A DNA stretch of 64,000 bases. Source: Pseudomonadota bacterium (lineage in GTDB: Bacteria; Desulfobacterota; Desulfobulbia; Desulfobulbales; Desulfocapsaceae). Shown piece after piece: positions 54,951 to 63,750 of the stretch. Location of the stretch: assembly GCA_023412495.1 (NCBI GenBank), contig JAEYNP010000007.1, forward strand, positions 124,001-188,000, written 5' to 3'. Each line of letters starts with the position of its first letter. Positions within the stretch are counted from its first letter, which is position 1. Position numbers and translations under genes: made by a program. The notes under the pieces were generated by a model. It did not search any database. It was not told where the DNA came from and worked only from the letters and a program-made list of their open reading frames with translations.

Positions 54951-55640
54951 ATGATTCGTTTGGCGATCTACTATAGTCCGGAGCCGGGCTCGCCGCTCTC
55001 CGCAGCGGCCGCCGCCTGGCTCGGCCGGGATATCCAGGGCGATGAGGTTTCTCGTCCGACGGTGTCGGGCCTTGCCGAAACCAGACTGATCGAGCTGATA
55101 CGCGCACCATTCCACTACGCCTTCCACGGCACGATCAAACCGCCTTTTCGGCTGGCGCCGGGGGTGACCATAGAAGAGGTGGCAGGGAGGGTGGAAAGCT
55201 TTGCCGCCGGATGGATACCATTTCCCCTGCCGCCGCTTAAGCTTTCATACATGCACGATTTTTTCTGCCTGCGTCCGATGGACCCCTGCCCAGATCTCCA
55301 TATCCTCGCCGCCAGGGCGGTCGAAGACTTCGACGATTTCCGCCATCCTCCGTCCGTTATGGAACTGGCCAAAAGGCGGAAGGCCGCACTTACACCGCTG
55401 CAGGAGGAAATGCTGCTCACCTGGGGCTACCCCTATGTCATGGAAGAGTTCCGTTTCCATCTGACCCTCACCGGCAAGGTTGAAAATGAACGCGAAAAAG
55501 AGATCCTCCGCCGGGAACTGCATGAACGGTTTCCGGAATGGATGCTCAAAGATCTTTCTTTCACTGGTCTCTCACTATTTCTCGAAAAGGACGGCAAGCC
55601 GATGCTGTGTATCGGTTTTTTCCCTTTTCAGCTGTCCTGA
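54951..55640 (+). CDS. DUF1045 2H-phosphoesterase-like phn protein
   Basis: 229 residues. Two HxT motifs, FHGTIKPPF (about 59-67) and FHLTLTGK (about 172-179), mark the 2H phosphoesterase fold. The family is known from phn operons. No phnP is in the window, so this protein is a candidate for opening the 5-phosphoribosyl 1,2-cyclic phosphate left by PhnJ (inference). It ends the first phn transcript. Confidence 0.85.
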   Translation: MIRLAIYYSPEPGSPLSAAAAAWLGRDIQGDEVSRPTVSGLAETRLIELIRAPFHYAFHGTIKPPFRLAPGVTIEEVAGRVESFAAGWIPFPLPPLKLSYMHDFFCLRPMDPCPDLHILAARAVEDFDDFRHPPSVMELAKRRKAALTPLQEEMLLTWGYPYVMEEFRFHLTLTGKVENEREKEILRRELHERFPEWMLKDLSFTGLSLFLEKDGKPMLCIGFFPFQLS

Positions 55641-55772
55641 GATCCTTTCGCAAAATGGTCTTATCGCCCAATCTCTGCGTTATGCCAAAATTTCATCCTC
55701 GGAATATTAACTATGCCTGCGGTTTCGCATGCCTTGATTTATGGACGAAATCCTCATTTTGCAAAAGGCTCC
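55641..55772 (+). repeat. Family 2 dispersed repeat
   Basis: Left end GATCCTTTCGCAAAATGG pairs with right end CATTTTGCAAAAGGCTC. The inside has CCAATCTCTGCGTTATGCC, ATCCTCGGAATATTAAC and ATGCCTGCGG. It starts at the DUF1045 stop codon. Confidence 0.8.
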
Positions 55773-55834
55773 TGAGTCTGCAATTCCCGTGGTGATCGAA
55801 ATAAGCACTCAATTCTTGTGACACTTATTGAAAA

Positions 55835-55852
55835 GTAGGGTGCATTCCATGC
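55835..55852 (+). repeat. Family 3 half element
   Basis: GTAGGGTGCATTCCATGC without its complementary arm; solo half of the GTAGGGTGC family. Confidence 0.65.
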
Positions 55853-55877
55853 TAAAAAGAGCCCTTCCTGCAGGGCT
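55852..55877 (-). terminator. Rho-independent terminator after the permease gene
   Basis: On the minus strand, AGCCCTGCAGGAAGGGCT is followed by CTTTTTAG and begins at the permease stop codon. Confidence 0.85.
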
Positions 55878-56980
55878 TAGAATACGAGGTTAAAGAGATA
55901 GCCTACAACAAGAATCCCCAGGGCGACCACGCCGACAAAGGTTGCGATCAGGCGGGGTTTGATCACCTTGCGAAGGATGATGATCTCCGGCAGAGACAGG
56001 GCCACTACGCTCATCATGAAGGCGAGGACTGTCCCGAGGGCGGCGCCTTTCCCCAGCAGGGCCTGGACCACCGGAATCATGCCGGAGGCGTTGGAGTACA
56101 TGGGGATACCGATCAAGACGGCGATCGGCACCGACCACCAGGCACCCTTGCCCATGATGGCGGCGAGATACCCTTCGGGCACATAGCCGTGAATGAAGGC
56201 GCCCACGCCGATACCCGCTACTATCCATAGCCATACCTTGCCGACGATGTCCCGTACGTGGGCAAGTCCCGCTTTCACCCTGTCCCGCGGAGTCTGCCGG
56301 TCGGAAAACTCCTCCTGGGTCAGGCGGGTCAACGAGACCCAGTCCTCGATGTATTTTTCCATCCGCATGCGACCGATAACCCAGCCGGCGACAATGGCAA
56401 TGGACAGACCGGTGGTCAGATAAATGGCGGCAACTTTCCAGCCGAAGAGGCCGAAGAGGAGCACCAGCGCGATCTCGTTGACCATGGGCGCCGAAATCAG
56501 GAAAGACAAGGTGACACCGAGGGGGATGCCGGCGGTCACGAAACCTATGAAGAGCGGAATGGCCGAGCAGCTGCAGAAGGGTGTGAAGATTCCCAGGATG
56601 GCGGCCAGCATGTTTCCGACAAATTCACGTTTTCCCGCCAGAATCCGGCGGATGTTTACGGGAGTGAAGAAGGTGTTGACGATGCCGACGCCGAAGACCA
56701 CAATCGTCAGCAGCAGCAAAACCTTCGGCGTATCGTACAGGAAAAATTCCACCGCGGCTGCCATGAGGGAACCCTGTTGCATTCCGAATACCTCGAAGGT
56801 CAGGTAACCCGCAAGGTCCGGCAGGCTCCGGTAGATAAACCACCATGCTGCCAATGCGGCGACAAAGAGACAGACTTCCGTTACGGAAAAGGGTTTTCCG
56901 TCTTCCGGCCTGCTTTGCGAAATAGTCTGGGCATCAGGGCAACTGGATGTCCTCAAATCTACCAGAGGCTTAAGTTCCAT
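55877..56980 (-). CDS. YraQ/ArsP-type permease (DUF318)
   Basis: 367 residues, about 8-10 membrane helices. The family signature FCSCSAIPLFIGFVTAGIPLGV and NASGMIPVVQALLGKGAALGTVLAFMMS are present; the CSC Cys pair may bind a metal(loid). Some members export trivalent organoarsenicals. The adjacent ArsR-type gene supports a metalloid or thiol-reactive substrate. The pair is inserted between the two phn transcripts, on the opposite strand. Confidence 0.87.
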   Translation of the reverse strand: MELKPLVDLRTSSCPDAQTISQSRPEDGKPFSVTEVCLFVAALAAWWFIYRSLPDLAGYLTFEVFGMQQGSLMAAAVEFFLYDTPKVLLLLTIVVFGVGIVNTFFTPVNIRRILAGKREFVGNMLAAILGIFTPFCSCSAIPLFIGFVTAGIPLGVTLSFLISAPMVNEIALVLLFGLFGWKVAAIYLTTGLSIAIVAGWVIGRMRMEKYIEDWVSLTRLTQEEFSDRQTPRDRVKAGLAHVRDIVGKVWLWIVAGIGVGAFIHGYVPEGYLAAIMGKGAWWSVPIAVLIGIPMYSNASGMIPVVQALLGKGAALGTVLAFMMSVVALSLPEIIILRKVIKPRLIATFVGVVALGILVVGYLFNLVF

Positions 56981-57008
56981 TTTCAGGTCTCCTGTAATTC
57001 CGGCTTTG

Positions 57009-57440
57009 TTATTGCTTGCGCGGCTCTGCTTTTGTGCTGGATGATAATATCTCCGGCTGTTCCATGCATGTCTGTTTGCGCCGAAGCGATTGCTGGCCGC
57101 TGATCAGTTCACGCTTCATTCCCAGGATCTCTGCCATTCTCTCCGCATCTCCACGAATGCGGTGGTCGTCCGCCGCCAGGCGCACCCATGAGAGAGCCTG
57201 TTGCACGATCGGAGACGCTGATTTCCCGGGCAACCGGTAATACATCCAGCGCCCCTTCTTGCGCCCGACTACCAGCCCCGCTTGCCTGAGAATCGACATA
57301 TGCTTTGAAACGGTGGAAGGCGCCAGTTCCAGCAGTTCTATAAGCTGACATACGCATACTTCCGTGTCCCCCAGGGACAGCAGGGCACGCACGCGGTTTT
57401 CATCCGAAAGGGCTCTGGCGATAGCGATAACATTTTCCAT
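57009..57440 (-). CDS. ArsR/SmtB-family repressor
   Basis: 143 residues from the ATG at 57440, chosen because GGAG precedes it with 8-nt spacing. The earlier ATG at 57458 lies inside the operator-like palindrome. The helix-turn-helix has LLELAPSTVSKHMSILRQAGL, and the wing has GRKKGRWMYYRL. The metal-site helix reads EVCVCQLIELL, the ArsR-type CVC motif that senses As(III)/Sb(III). It should control its own operon with the permease gene 28 bp downstream. Confidence 0.9.
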   Translation of the reverse strand: MENVIAIARALSDENRVRALLSLGDTEVCVCQLIELLELAPSTVSKHMSILRQAGLVVGRKKGRWMYYRLPGKSASPIVQQALSWVRLAADDHRIRGDAERMAEILGMKRELISGQQSLRRKQTCMEQPEILSSSTKAEPRKQ

Positions 57441-57456
57441 GGGTTTTTCTCCAGCC

Positions 57457-57480
57457 ATATTTCGTTATGTGGCGAAATAT
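57457..57480. promoter_or_regulatory. ArsR operator candidate
   Basis: Perfect inverted repeat ATATTTCG (57457-57464) and CGAAATAT (57473-57480), spaced by 8 bp, just upstream of the preferred arsR start. Both position and shape fit an autoregulatory ArsR/SmtB site. Confidence 0.65.
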
Positions 57481-57864
57481 AAATATGACACCGCACTCGG
57501 GTCAAGCAAAATTTTCATGTTGCGACTTCTTCTCCGGCCGGATCACCAATCCGTTCAATACAGTAGCTATCGAGAAAAAGTCCGTAAAAAAGGCTGTTTG
57601 TGACCGTCTCGCGAATGGGGAGCCAGGCCGCCCCGTTTCCTTTTGTATGGTTAAGTTTTAGTTCGGTTTGCATTGGGGCCGGATCGGCCTTGATTATCAT
57701 TATGATATTCAAGAATATTTTGCTGAGTTCGGTAATCGGAGCCAAACTTGTTCGATGAGCAAAGAAAAACGTGAAACTAACGGTATCCAAAAACAGGCAG
57801 GCGATACTGCCGGCGTGCAGAACAGGTTGTTCAAGACCATTTTCACCAACAGATGGAAGGAACC
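57481..57864. other. Gene-free stretch before phnC
   Basis: 384 bp with the divergent promoters of arsR and phnC. I see no repeat copy, terminator or Pho-box I can support. A 123-codon minus frame here has implausible composition. Confidence 0.5.
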
Positions 57865-58734
57865 ATGAGCCAGGCAGCGATCGCAATACACGGACTGAAC
57901 AAATCCTTCGGGACGAAGCGAGCCCTTTCCGACATTCATCTTACTGTCCTGCCCGGGGAATTTGTGGCCCTGATTGGCCCCTCCGGCTCCGGCAAATCGA
58001 CCCTTCTGCGCCACACCTCGGGTCTTGTAGCGTGCGACTGCGGCTGCGTGACCATCTTCGGCAGGACCGTCCAGGAACGCGGCCGGGTGAAACGGAGGAT
58101 CAGGGAGATACGCGCGGATGTCGGGTTTATCTTTCAGCAGTTCAACCTGGTCAACAGGTTGACGCTCCTGCAGAATGTCCTGGTCGGCATGATCACCAGG
58201 GTCCCCACCTGGCGGAGCCTTCTGCGCATCTATACCCGGAGCGAGAAAATGTCGGCGATGCGCTCACTCTACCGCGTCGGCCTGCACGAACATGTCACGC
58301 AACGGGCAGGCACCCTCAGCGGCGGACAGCAGCAGCGGGCGGCCATCGCCCGCACCATGGAACAACGTGCCAAAATCATCCTCGCCGATGAGCCGATCGC
58401 CTCGCTCGATCCCGAATCGGCCCGCATGGTGATGGAGTCGCTCGCCCGGCTCAACCAGGAGGACAAGGTGACCATCGTCATCAGTCTCCATCAGGTGCAG
58501 TTCGCTCAGCAGTACTGCCGCAGGACGGTGGCCATGAAGGACGGCAGGATCATCTTCGACGGACCGAGCAGCGAACTTACCCCCGAGATGCTTAGGCAGA
58601 TCTATGGCACCGGCGTTGACGCCCGAGTCGACGGCACGGCTCCGCTTGCTGCAAGAAAAAAGGAAATCCACGAAATACTGCATGCAAAGAAAGGCAAAAA
58701 AGTACTGGCCGGCCTTGCCGAGGCCGGCGTCTGA
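57865..58734 (+). CDS. phnC: Phosphonate ABC transporter ATPase PhnC
   Basis: 289 residues from the ATG at 57865 behind GGAAGGA; another ATG lies 4 codons earlier. ABC motifs are [30 protein letters not shown] and SLHQVQ. The helical part [19 protein letters not shown] is typical of PhnC. It energises uptake of phosphonates with PhnD and PhnE. It opens the second phn transcript. Confidence 0.93.
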   Translation: MSQAAIAIHGLNKSFGTKRALSDIHLTVLPGEFVALIGPSGSGKSTLLRHTSGLVACDCGCVTIFGRTVQERGRVKRRIREIRADVGFIFQQFNLVNRLTLLQNVLVGMITRVPTWRSLLRIYTRSEKMSAMRSLYRVGLHEHVTQRAGTLSGGQQQRAAIARTMEQRAKIILADEPIASLDPESARMVMESLARLNQEDKVTIVISLHQVQFAQQYCRRTVAMKDGRIIFDGPSSELTPEMLRQIYGTGVDARVDGTAPLAARKKEIHEILHAKKGKKVLAGLAEAGV

Positions 58735-58807
58735 TATGTAGTCGGTCGACATGACGTCTGACGATCGTGTCGCATCCTGTGACAATCAATAAGGAGAGCA
58801 GAAAAAA

Positions 58808-59839
58808 ATGAAGAGAACGAAAGTCGGCTTGGCGGCAATGGCGATGGCCATGCTGGGATGGTTCTGCGGCACCGCAGTTGCGGCGGATGCGGAAGTGAAG
58901 GAACTGAATTTCGGGGTTATTTCCACCGAATCGACGGCGAACCTGAAAAAGGGATTCGACCCCTTTGTCGAAGAGCTGTCGAAGAAAATCGGCATCAAGG
59001 TCAATGCCTTCTTCGCTCCCGACTACGCCGGGGTGATCGAGGGGATGCGGTTCAAGAAAGTCGATTTCGCCTGGTTCGGCAACAAATCAGCCATTGAGGC
59101 GGTCGACCGGGCGGGCGGCGAGGTCTTTGCCCAAACCGTCGGCAAGGACGGCAGCCTCGGCTACAATTCCTTGATTATCGTTCATAAGGACAGCCCCTTC
59201 AATAGCGTCGACGATATCATCGCCAAAGGCAAGGAGCTCAATTTCGGCAACGGCGATCCCAACTCCACCTCCGGCTATCTCATCCCGTTCTACTACCTGT
59301 GGGCCAAGAAGAACATCGATCCCAAAAAACATTTCAAGACAGCAAGAAGCGCCAACCATGAGTCCAACGCCATGGCGGTCGCCACCAAACAGGTCGATTT
59401 CGCCACCAACAACACAGAGAACATGGATATTTTCAGCAAATCCAATCCGGAACTGCACAAGAATATCAAGATCATCTGGACCAGTCCCGATATCCCGACC
59501 GATCCGCTGGTCTGGCGCAAGGATTTGCCCCGCGAGGTGAAGGCGAAGATCCTGGCGGCCATCCTGGGATTCGGCCGCACCGGCGATAATGCCAAAGAAG
59601 AGCTGGCGATTCTGGGTAACGTCAGCAGCGGCTGGGGGACCTTCCTGCCCAGCGACAACGGTCAGCTGCTGCCGATCCGAGAGTTGGAGATCGCCAAGAA
59701 TATTCAAAAAATGGAAAGCGACGAAAAGATCGACGCCGGCGAAAAGGCCAGCCGTCTGGCGAAGCTGGCGGAAGAGCAGAAGAGCCTTGCCCGGCATATG
59801 GAGTTGAGCGGGTACTGGAATTCGCAGAAACACAACTAA
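58808..59839 (+). CDS. phnD: Phosphonate periplasmic binding protein PhnD
   Basis: 343 residues with a signal peptide cleaved near AVAADAE (about 23-29). Family motifs: LNFGVISTESTANLKKGFDPFVEELSKKI, DFAWFGNKSAIEA and GDPNSTSGYLIP. SxxS/T-type phosphate-site residues near 119-124 bind the phosphonate group. ATG follows AAGGAGAG. A repeat block of family 4 and family 1 separates it from phnE. Confidence 0.93.
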   Translation: MKRTKVGLAAMAMAMLGWFCGTAVAADAEVKELNFGVISTESTANLKKGFDPFVEELSKKIGIKVNAFFAPDYAGVIEGMRFKKVDFAWFGNKSAIEAVDRAGGEVFAQTVGKDGSLGYNSLIIVHKDSPFNSVDDIIAKGKELNFGNGDPNSTSGYLIPFYYLWAKKNIDPKKHFKTARSANHESNAMAVATKQVDFATNNTENMDIFSKSNPELHKNIKIIWTSPDIPTDPLVWRKDLPREVKAKILAAILGFGRTGDNAKEELAILGNVSSGWGTFLPSDNGQLLPIRELEIAKNIQKMESDEKIDAGEKASRLAKLAEEQKSLARHMELSGYWNSQKHN

Positions 59840-59840
59840 T

Positions 59841-59917
59841 GGGCTGACGCCCGCAAACCAAAGGGTTGTTATACCCTTCCACTACTGAGGGGAAAGTACC
59901 TCACGAAATTCATTCTC
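59841..59917 (+). repeat. Family 4 repeat after phnD
   Basis: GGGCTGACGCCC hairpin one base after the phnD stop, then AACCAAAGGGTTGTTATACCC and GTACCTCACGAAATTCATTCT. It matches 26686-26765. Confidence 0.75.
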
Positions 59918-59930
59918 AAACCCAAAAGAA

Positions 59931-60093
59931 AGTAAAGCCGTAAAAAGTGCTCCAACCCGTGGAGATGGACTCTGGATAAAGTTTGATATACGAGGCGTAG
60001 TGTCTGAAATGGCGCTTTGGTAGTACATATGGTACAGCGAAGCGCCGTTTCAGACCTACAACGAAGTAGATCGGACTCTTTACGAGTCCATTA
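59931..60093 (-). repeat. Family 1 palindromic repeat, copy F
   Basis: Inverted copy from GTAAAGCCGTAAAAAGTGC to CTCTTTACGAGTCCATTAA with arms TCTGAAATGGCGCTT / AAGCGCCGTTTCAGA. With the family 4 copy it fills the 330-bp phnD-phnE gap. Confidence 0.9.
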
Positions 60094-60169
60094 AGAAATG
60101 AATTTCTGTCGTGGGAGGGATTCTCCTTCCCTCCCGCGAATCCCTTCCACTTAAATTAGAGATTTTCTC

Positions 60170-60979
60170 ATGGAATCCGTACCGATCAGACCTCAGGTCG
60201 ACTTACACGTCCCCGAGATCACTGTAGGCCGGAAGATAGTGCACCTGGTCTCGACGGTCATCATTTTTGCCATCCTGCTGTGGGCGTACCACGGAGCGGA
60301 GATAAATTTTCCTTCGCTCTACCGGAATGCCGGCAACATGCTGCTCTATCTGAAGGGTTTTCTGAATCCCGATTTTCTCGAATGGCGGGAGTACCTGTCC
60401 GAGACCCTGGTTACTCTTCAGATCGCCATCTGGGGAACCCTGCTCAGCATAATTTTTGCCGTGCCTTTCGGCCTCCTGTCCTCAGCCAATATCGTCCCTG
60501 CCTGGGTATTCCAGCCGGTGAGGCGCCTGATGGATGTCTGCCGGTCGATCAACGAGATGATCTTCGCCATGCTCTTTATCACCGCCGTGGGGCTCGGTCC
60601 CTTTGCAGGGGTTCTCGCGCTGTTTATCCACACCACGGGAATTCTTGCCAAACTCTTCTCGGAGGCGGTCGAATCCATCGACCCTCAGCCGGTGGAGGGG
60701 ATTCGTGCGACAGGGGCTAACAGGCTGGAGGAGATAGCCTACGGGGTCATCCCCCAGGTGCTGCCCCTGTGGATCTCGTACTCCCTCTACCGCTTCGAAT
60801 CCAATGTCCGGTCGGCGAGCGTGGTCGGCATGGTGGGGGCGGGCGGCATCGGCCTGCTGCTCTGGGATGCCATCCGCAGTTTTCAGTACGGGGCGACCGC
60901 CGCCATCATGATTATCATCGTGGTAACCGTGGTCGTGATCGATCTTATCTCGGCGACTATCCGGAAACTTTTCATCTGA
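60170..60979 (+). CDS. phnE: Phosphonate ABC transporter permease PhnE
   Basis: 269 residues, about six membrane helices. The EAA loop reads [25 protein letters not shown] and the end has [17 protein letters not shown], both typical of PhnE. The start is ATG at 60170, with only a weak ribosome-binding site. It is separated from phnD by repeats, which may lower coupling. Confidence 0.92.
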   Translation: MESVPIRPQVDLHVPEITVGRKIVHLVSTVIIFAILLWAYHGAEINFPSLYRNAGNMLLYLKGFLNPDFLEWREYLSETLVTLQIAIWGTLLSIIFAVPFGLLSSANIVPAWVFQPVRRLMDVCRSINEMIFAMLFITAVGLGPFAGVLALFIHTTGILAKLFSEAVESIDPQPVEGIRATGANRLEEIAYGVIPQVLPLWISYSLYRFESNVRSASVVGMVGAGGIGLLLWDAIRSFQYGATAAIMIIIVVTVVVIDLISATIRKLFI

Positions 60980-61051
60980 TTGTTCCGTGGAAACAAGTCA
61001 ACACCCGATCCGGGTAATCACCATCAACAGCTAGAAAGGCGACGGGAAAAC

Positions 61052-62188
61052 ATGGATACCATCTACACCAACTGCCGGGTGGTGACCCGAACGAAAACGT
61101 TTTCGGGCACCGTTGTCGTCGCCAACGGGCTAATACATGAAATCGACGACTTGACCTACTGGGGCAGGGAGGCTGTCGACCTCGAAGGGGATCTCTTGCT
61201 GCCGGGCCTGATCGAAATGCATACCGACAACCTGGAGAAGAACATCCAGCCGCGGCCGGGGGTGATCTGGCCGTCGATCATGGCGGCTGCCATCGCCCAC
61301 GACGCCCAGCTGGTCGGCGCCGGCATCACCACGGTCTACGATGCGGTCGCCATCGGCGGCCTGCGGGAGTCGAGCCTTCGTTCACAGATCTTCAACGATT
61401 CGGTAGCGGCAATCTGCAGGGGGCGGGCTCTCGGCATGTTCCGGGCCGATCATTTCCTCCACCTGCGTTGCGAGGTTTCGGATGCCCAGATGGAGCGGAT
61501 GCTCCTCGAGAACGGCGACCGGCCGGAGGTACGGCTCATCAGCGTGATGGACCATACTCCCGGGCAGCGGCAGTGGACAGACCTCGGTAAATGGCGGCTG
61601 TACCACCGCGACAAGCGATGGTCCGAGGAAGAGGCGGCGGCCGTCCTGGCGGAACGCCAGGAACTCCAGGGACGCTACGGGGAAAAGCATCGCAGGCTCG
61701 CCGTGGCATTCGCCAAGTCGCGCAAAATACCCCTCGCCAGCCATGACGACACCACGGTGGAGGATGTGACTTTGGCCGCGGAGGAGGGGATTGCCATCGC
61801 CGAGTTCCCGACTACCGAGGCGGCGGCGCAAAAAGCCAAGCAGAGGGGCTTGACCACCGTCATGGGCGCCCCCAACGCCATCCGGGGCATTTCCCACTCG
61901 GGCAATGTCTGTGCTTCCCTACTGGCTGAAAAGCGGTTGCTGGACGGTCTTTCTTCAGACTACGTGCCGAGCAGCTTGCTGCACGCCGCTTTCCATCTCG
62001 CCGATAGCCTGCGCATCCCTCTTCACGAAACGGTGGCCATGGTTTCCGCGGTCATCGCCGACACAGTCGGCCTAGCTGATCGGGGCGAATTGAAGACGGG
62101 CAAGACCGCGGATATGCTCCAGGTCTCATTGGTCGACAATCTGCCGGTGGTAAAGAGGGTGTGGAAAAAGGGCGTGCAGGTGTTTTGA
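61052..62188 (+). CDS. phnM: PhnM, copy 2
   Basis: 378 residues from the ATG at 61052. Metal ligands: LIEMHTDNLEKNI, MDHTPGQRQW, ASHDDTTVED and SSDYVPSSL. HTDNLEKN is the standard PhnM form, whereas copy 1 reads HSDAVEKE, so this copy is closer to the canonical enzyme. Both keep MGAPN and SHSGN/SQSGN. It follows phnE by 72 bp, and could process a different phosphonate set or act as the main diphosphatase. Confidence 0.92.
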   Translation: MDTIYTNCRVVTRTKTFSGTVVVANGLIHEIDDLTYWGREAVDLEGDLLLPGLIEMHTDNLEKNIQPRPGVIWPSIMAAAIAHDAQLVGAGITTVYDAVAIGGLRESSLRSQIFNDSVAAICRGRALGMFRADHFLHLRCEVSDAQMERMLLENGDRPEVRLISVMDHTPGQRQWTDLGKWRLYHRDKRWSEEEAAAVLAERQELQGRYGEKHRRLAVAFAKSRKIPLASHDDTTVEDVTLAAEEGIAIAEFPTTEAAAQKAKQRGLTTVMGAPNAIRGISHSGNVCASLLAEKRLLDGLSSDYVPSSLLHAAFHLADSLRIPLHETVAMVSAVIADTVGLADRGELKTGKTADMLQVSLVDNLPVVKRVWKKGVQVF

Positions 62189-62506
62189 GCAGCCGGATCG
62201 GCAAACAGCGTCTTTCCCGCCGATACACCTATGCCGGGAACGTAATCTTCAAGTGTTTCGCGCCCATTGTGACGGATGCACAGAATCCTCATCAATATCT
62301 AACGATATTCGAATAAAAACATCACGACCCCTGTTTAATATCAGTGATTGATTGGAGCCGGGGTGTGTCATTTTGTAGTTCAGGGTTGATGCCGCAGCAT
62401 GCCCGGTTTTTGTTCGATCTTTGCGCAAGCCCTGGAGAGCCGGATTTCATGCACCGCGAGGGCGGGCACTCCGATTTTTCCGGCAGAAGGAGGAGGAATT
62501 GCCGAT
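62189..62506. other. Gap between phnM2 and the arsC-like gene
   Basis: 318 bp. It holds the perfect palindrome TATTCGAATA at 62306-62315 next to AATATCTAACGATATT, a possible ArsR-type site. Nothing else is supported. Confidence 0.4.
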
Positions 62507-62956
62507 ATGAGGGAAATCCTTTTTATATGTGAGCACAATTCGGCGCGCAGTCAGATGGCGGCAGCCTACCTCAACCTGCATGCAGCGGGCAGGCTTCACG
62601 CGGAAAGCGCCGGTCTGGAGCCGGGGGTGCTGAATCCTTACGTGGTTGAGGTGCTGGCCGAGGAAGGCATCGATATCTCACGAATGAAGACCCAAAGCGT
62701 CTTTGAGCTCTACAAAAACGAGCGGCGATTCGATGCGGTGATCACCGTTTGTTCGCCGGACGTGCGGGAAAAATGCCCTATTTTCCCCGGACGGGTGCTC
62801 CGGCTTAACTGGCCGTTTGACGACCCCTCGCAGCTCGCGGGCAGCCGGGAGGAGATTATTGCCCAGACGAGAATCATCCGGGACCGCATCAAAGAGAAAG
62901 TCCTGTCGTTCATCCATGAATATGACGAAAAAGGCTTGAAGCTCTTTATAGAGTAA
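62507..62956 (+). CDS. arsC: ArsC-like arsenate reductase (LMW-PTP fold)
   Basis: 149 residues from the ATG at 62507 behind AGGAGGAGGAA. The P-loop FICEHNSARSQMA carries the CX5R motif near Cys9, and WPFDDPSQ contains the acid Asp. The family reduces arsenate using thioredoxin; VCSPDVREKCP supplies candidate resolving Cys residues. With the ArsR-permease pair it suggests an arsenic function interleaved with phosphonate uptake. Low-molecular-weight phosphatase activity is the alternative. Confidence 0.85.
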   Translation: MREILFICEHNSARSQMAAAYLNLHAAGRLHAESAGLEPGVLNPYVVEVLAEEGIDISRMKTQSVFELYKNERRFDAVITVCSPDVREKCPIFPGRVLRLNWPFDDPSQLAGSREEIIAQTRIIRDRIKEKVLSFIHEYDEKGLKLFIE

Positions 62957-63177
62957 TGGAAAGAGAGTAATGGAAAGGGCTTCCCCTTCTGCCGCCACAT
63001 CATCTGTTTTCACCACTCGCCCTCAAAGCACACTCTATTAAAAAAGCAAAATTGCCTTCATCCATCGCCCTTCGGAACTTGTGAACTGAATGAAATAGTA
63101 GGGATATTCACGATTTGAGTTCCAACCAAGCTTGGCGCTCGAATCATGGATTGCCTTTTCCTTGCTGGCATTTTTTC

Positions 63178-63609
63178 TTAATGCCATTCATATCCACAAG
63201 AAAGGCATGCTGGCCTATGGACACAGATTATCTCACCACATTCAGGACAAGTCCATTTTGCTTTTTCATTCCGAACGAAATCTCTAATCCCAAATTCATT
63301 GACCGTTTTTAAATTATCTATCATGCTCATTCCATATCTTGTTCTGTATCGCTTATCCAGTTGTTTCAACCTCGAGCAAGGATACTTATTACAACGATCA
63401 GAACAATATTTCATTTGACCATCAGCTATCTTCTCGCAATTCCTGATTCTGCATCTATTGCGGTATTCTGATTTATCGCTATGGTGATTATTTATCTTGC
63501 GGCAACCCGGACAAGTATTCTTTTCGCGAATGTATCCCAGACAGAGGCGACAGTTCATTCCGCAAGGTGCAATTAAATTTGTAGGGATCGTTGTCGGTTT
63601 TTTCTTCAT
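63178..63609 (-). CDS. DUF3795 Cys-rich protein
   Basis: 143 residues from the ATG at 63609; the longer frame to 63759 is unlikely. Cys motifs: APCGMNCRLCLGY, CPGC, CRIRNC, YCSDRCNKYPC, then a C-terminal zinc ribbon CPECGEIIC and CLSCGYEW. This is the DUF3795 pattern, widespread in anaerobes, function unknown. The DNA here is more A+T-rich than in the phn genes, so it may be recently acquired. Confidence 0.78.
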   Translation of the reverse strand: MKKKPTTIPTNLIAPCGMNCRLCLGYIREKNTCPGCRKINNHHSDKSEYRNRCRIRNCEKIADGQMKYCSDRCNKYPCSRLKQLDKRYRTRYGMSMIDNLKTVNEFGIRDFVRNEKAKWTCPECGEIICVHRPACLSCGYEWH

Positions 63610-63750
63610 TGTTGCTACCACGACATGACCGATCCTATTTGTGTTCTGTTCAATGGACCACGCTGTTTGCGGGTCCAGTGCAACAGTTTGTGTTGTCAGC
63701 CAATTGCGACATATTTGGTAATAGCAATCAACGCCAAGAGTGATAAGTAG

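Noticed and set aside
57771..58391. 206-codon plus frame overlapping phnC
   Set aside because: Out of frame with the ABC ATPase motifs; Arg/Gly/Pro-rich shadow.
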